From the NCBI RefSeq assembly GCF_002153655.1, contig NZ_JOPJ01000050.1, positions 62,001-126,000 of the forward strand: 64,000 nucleotides of DNA, in the 5' to 3' direction. This stretch comes from Acetobacter okinawensis (GTDB lineage Bacteria; Pseudomonadota; Alphaproteobacteria; Acetobacterales; Acetobacteraceae). The notes below the pieces were generated by a model. The model worked only from the letters and a program-made list of their open reading frames with translations, was not told where the DNA came from and made no database searches. The position numbers and the translations under genes were made by a program. Each line of letters opens with the position of its first letter. Position 1 is the first letter of the stretch. Positions 63,887-64,000 of the stretch are shown here, piece by piece.

Positions 63887-64000
63887 GCAGCCACTCCATA
63901 GATTTTCGTGTTTATTATGAGGATACGGATGCGGGGGGCATTGTGTACCATGCCCGTTATCTGGCCTTTGCCGAGCGTGCGAGAACCGAGGCCATTCGCA
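63883..64000 (+). CDS. ybgC: Acyl-CoA thioesterase YbgC (3' end outside window)
   Basis: The first 39 codons show the hot-dog start [32 protein letters not shown], with the catalytic Asp of EDTDAGG and the following Tyr-His. The ATG overlaps the ruvB stop. In proteobacteria ybgC usually leads the tol-pal genes, which are probably beyond the window. Confidence 0.93.
   Translation, partial: MSSHSIDFRVYYEDTDAGGIVYHARYLAFAERARTEAIR

Overview
The window reads as chromosome of an acetic acid bacterium (Acetobacteraceae, most likely Acetobacter). The evidence is alphaproteobacterial gene order (hemE next to a candidate origin, mnmE-mnmG-rsmG-parA-parB, ruvC-ruvA-ruvB-ybgC, hisB-hisH-hisA-hisF-hisE) and the general look of the proteins. 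Genus is an inference; no rRNA is present.

Layout. 1-6.5 kb: 5' two thirds of uvrA (minus), a cnoX-type thioredoxin/TPR co-chaperone, a LON-domain protein, a Trm112-like protein, a lipoprotein, a Bcr/CflA-type drug exporter and an LTxxQ periplasmic protein. 6.9-22.04 kb: an integrated mobile element of about 15.1 kb, bounded by near-identical 77-bp repeats. The right repeat contains the 3' end of an intact tRNA-Ala(GGC). The element carries a tyrosine integrase, hicAB, a RusA resolvase, a ribbon-helix-helix regulator with a repeat-rich operator, tiny overlapping unknown genes, a primase-polymerase and D5-type helicase pair, a serine recombinase, a large terminase, four unknown genes and a baseplate-hub-like gene. 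No portal, capsid, protease or lysis gene is recognisable. It therefore looks like a phage satellite or a strongly reduced prophage. Just outside its left end lies a broken copy of the 3' end of the hub gene, which suggests that a related element once occupied the same tRNA.

22.8-23.2 kb: an intergenic region between maf and hemE, packed with GTAC repeats and DnaA-box-like sequences, is a candidate oriC. It is followed by hemE, a HAD phosphatase, hemJ, a LOG-family protein, tRNA-Pro, then mnmE-mnmG-rsmG-parA-parB. Perfect parS palindromes lie inside mnmE and rsmG. This is the origin/partition neighbourhood, and the mobile element sits less than 1 kb from the candidate origin.

34-44 kb: tRNA-Lys, an Ivy-type lysozyme inhibitor, a DUF4186 protein, then a long minus-strand block: a ubiquinone hydroxylase, nitroreductase, HIT protein, hisE, hisF, hisA, a GNAT acetyltransferase, hisH, hisB and glutamine-dependent nadE. 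44-58 kb: tRNA-Gly, HU, an MFS exporter, tRNA-Gln, a COQ9/TetR-like protein, proC, a YbjN protein, ubiK, a DnaJ-type chaperone, small exported or membrane proteins, a 2OG-Fe dioxygenase, a large MscS channel, an RDD protein, argJ and a parvulin. 58-64 kb: secA, yebC, ruvC-ruvA-ruvB and the start of ybgC.

Most core genes are housekeeping. The novelty lies in the element at 6.9-22.04 kb, its left remnant, and the regulatory repeats at the candidate origin and within the element.
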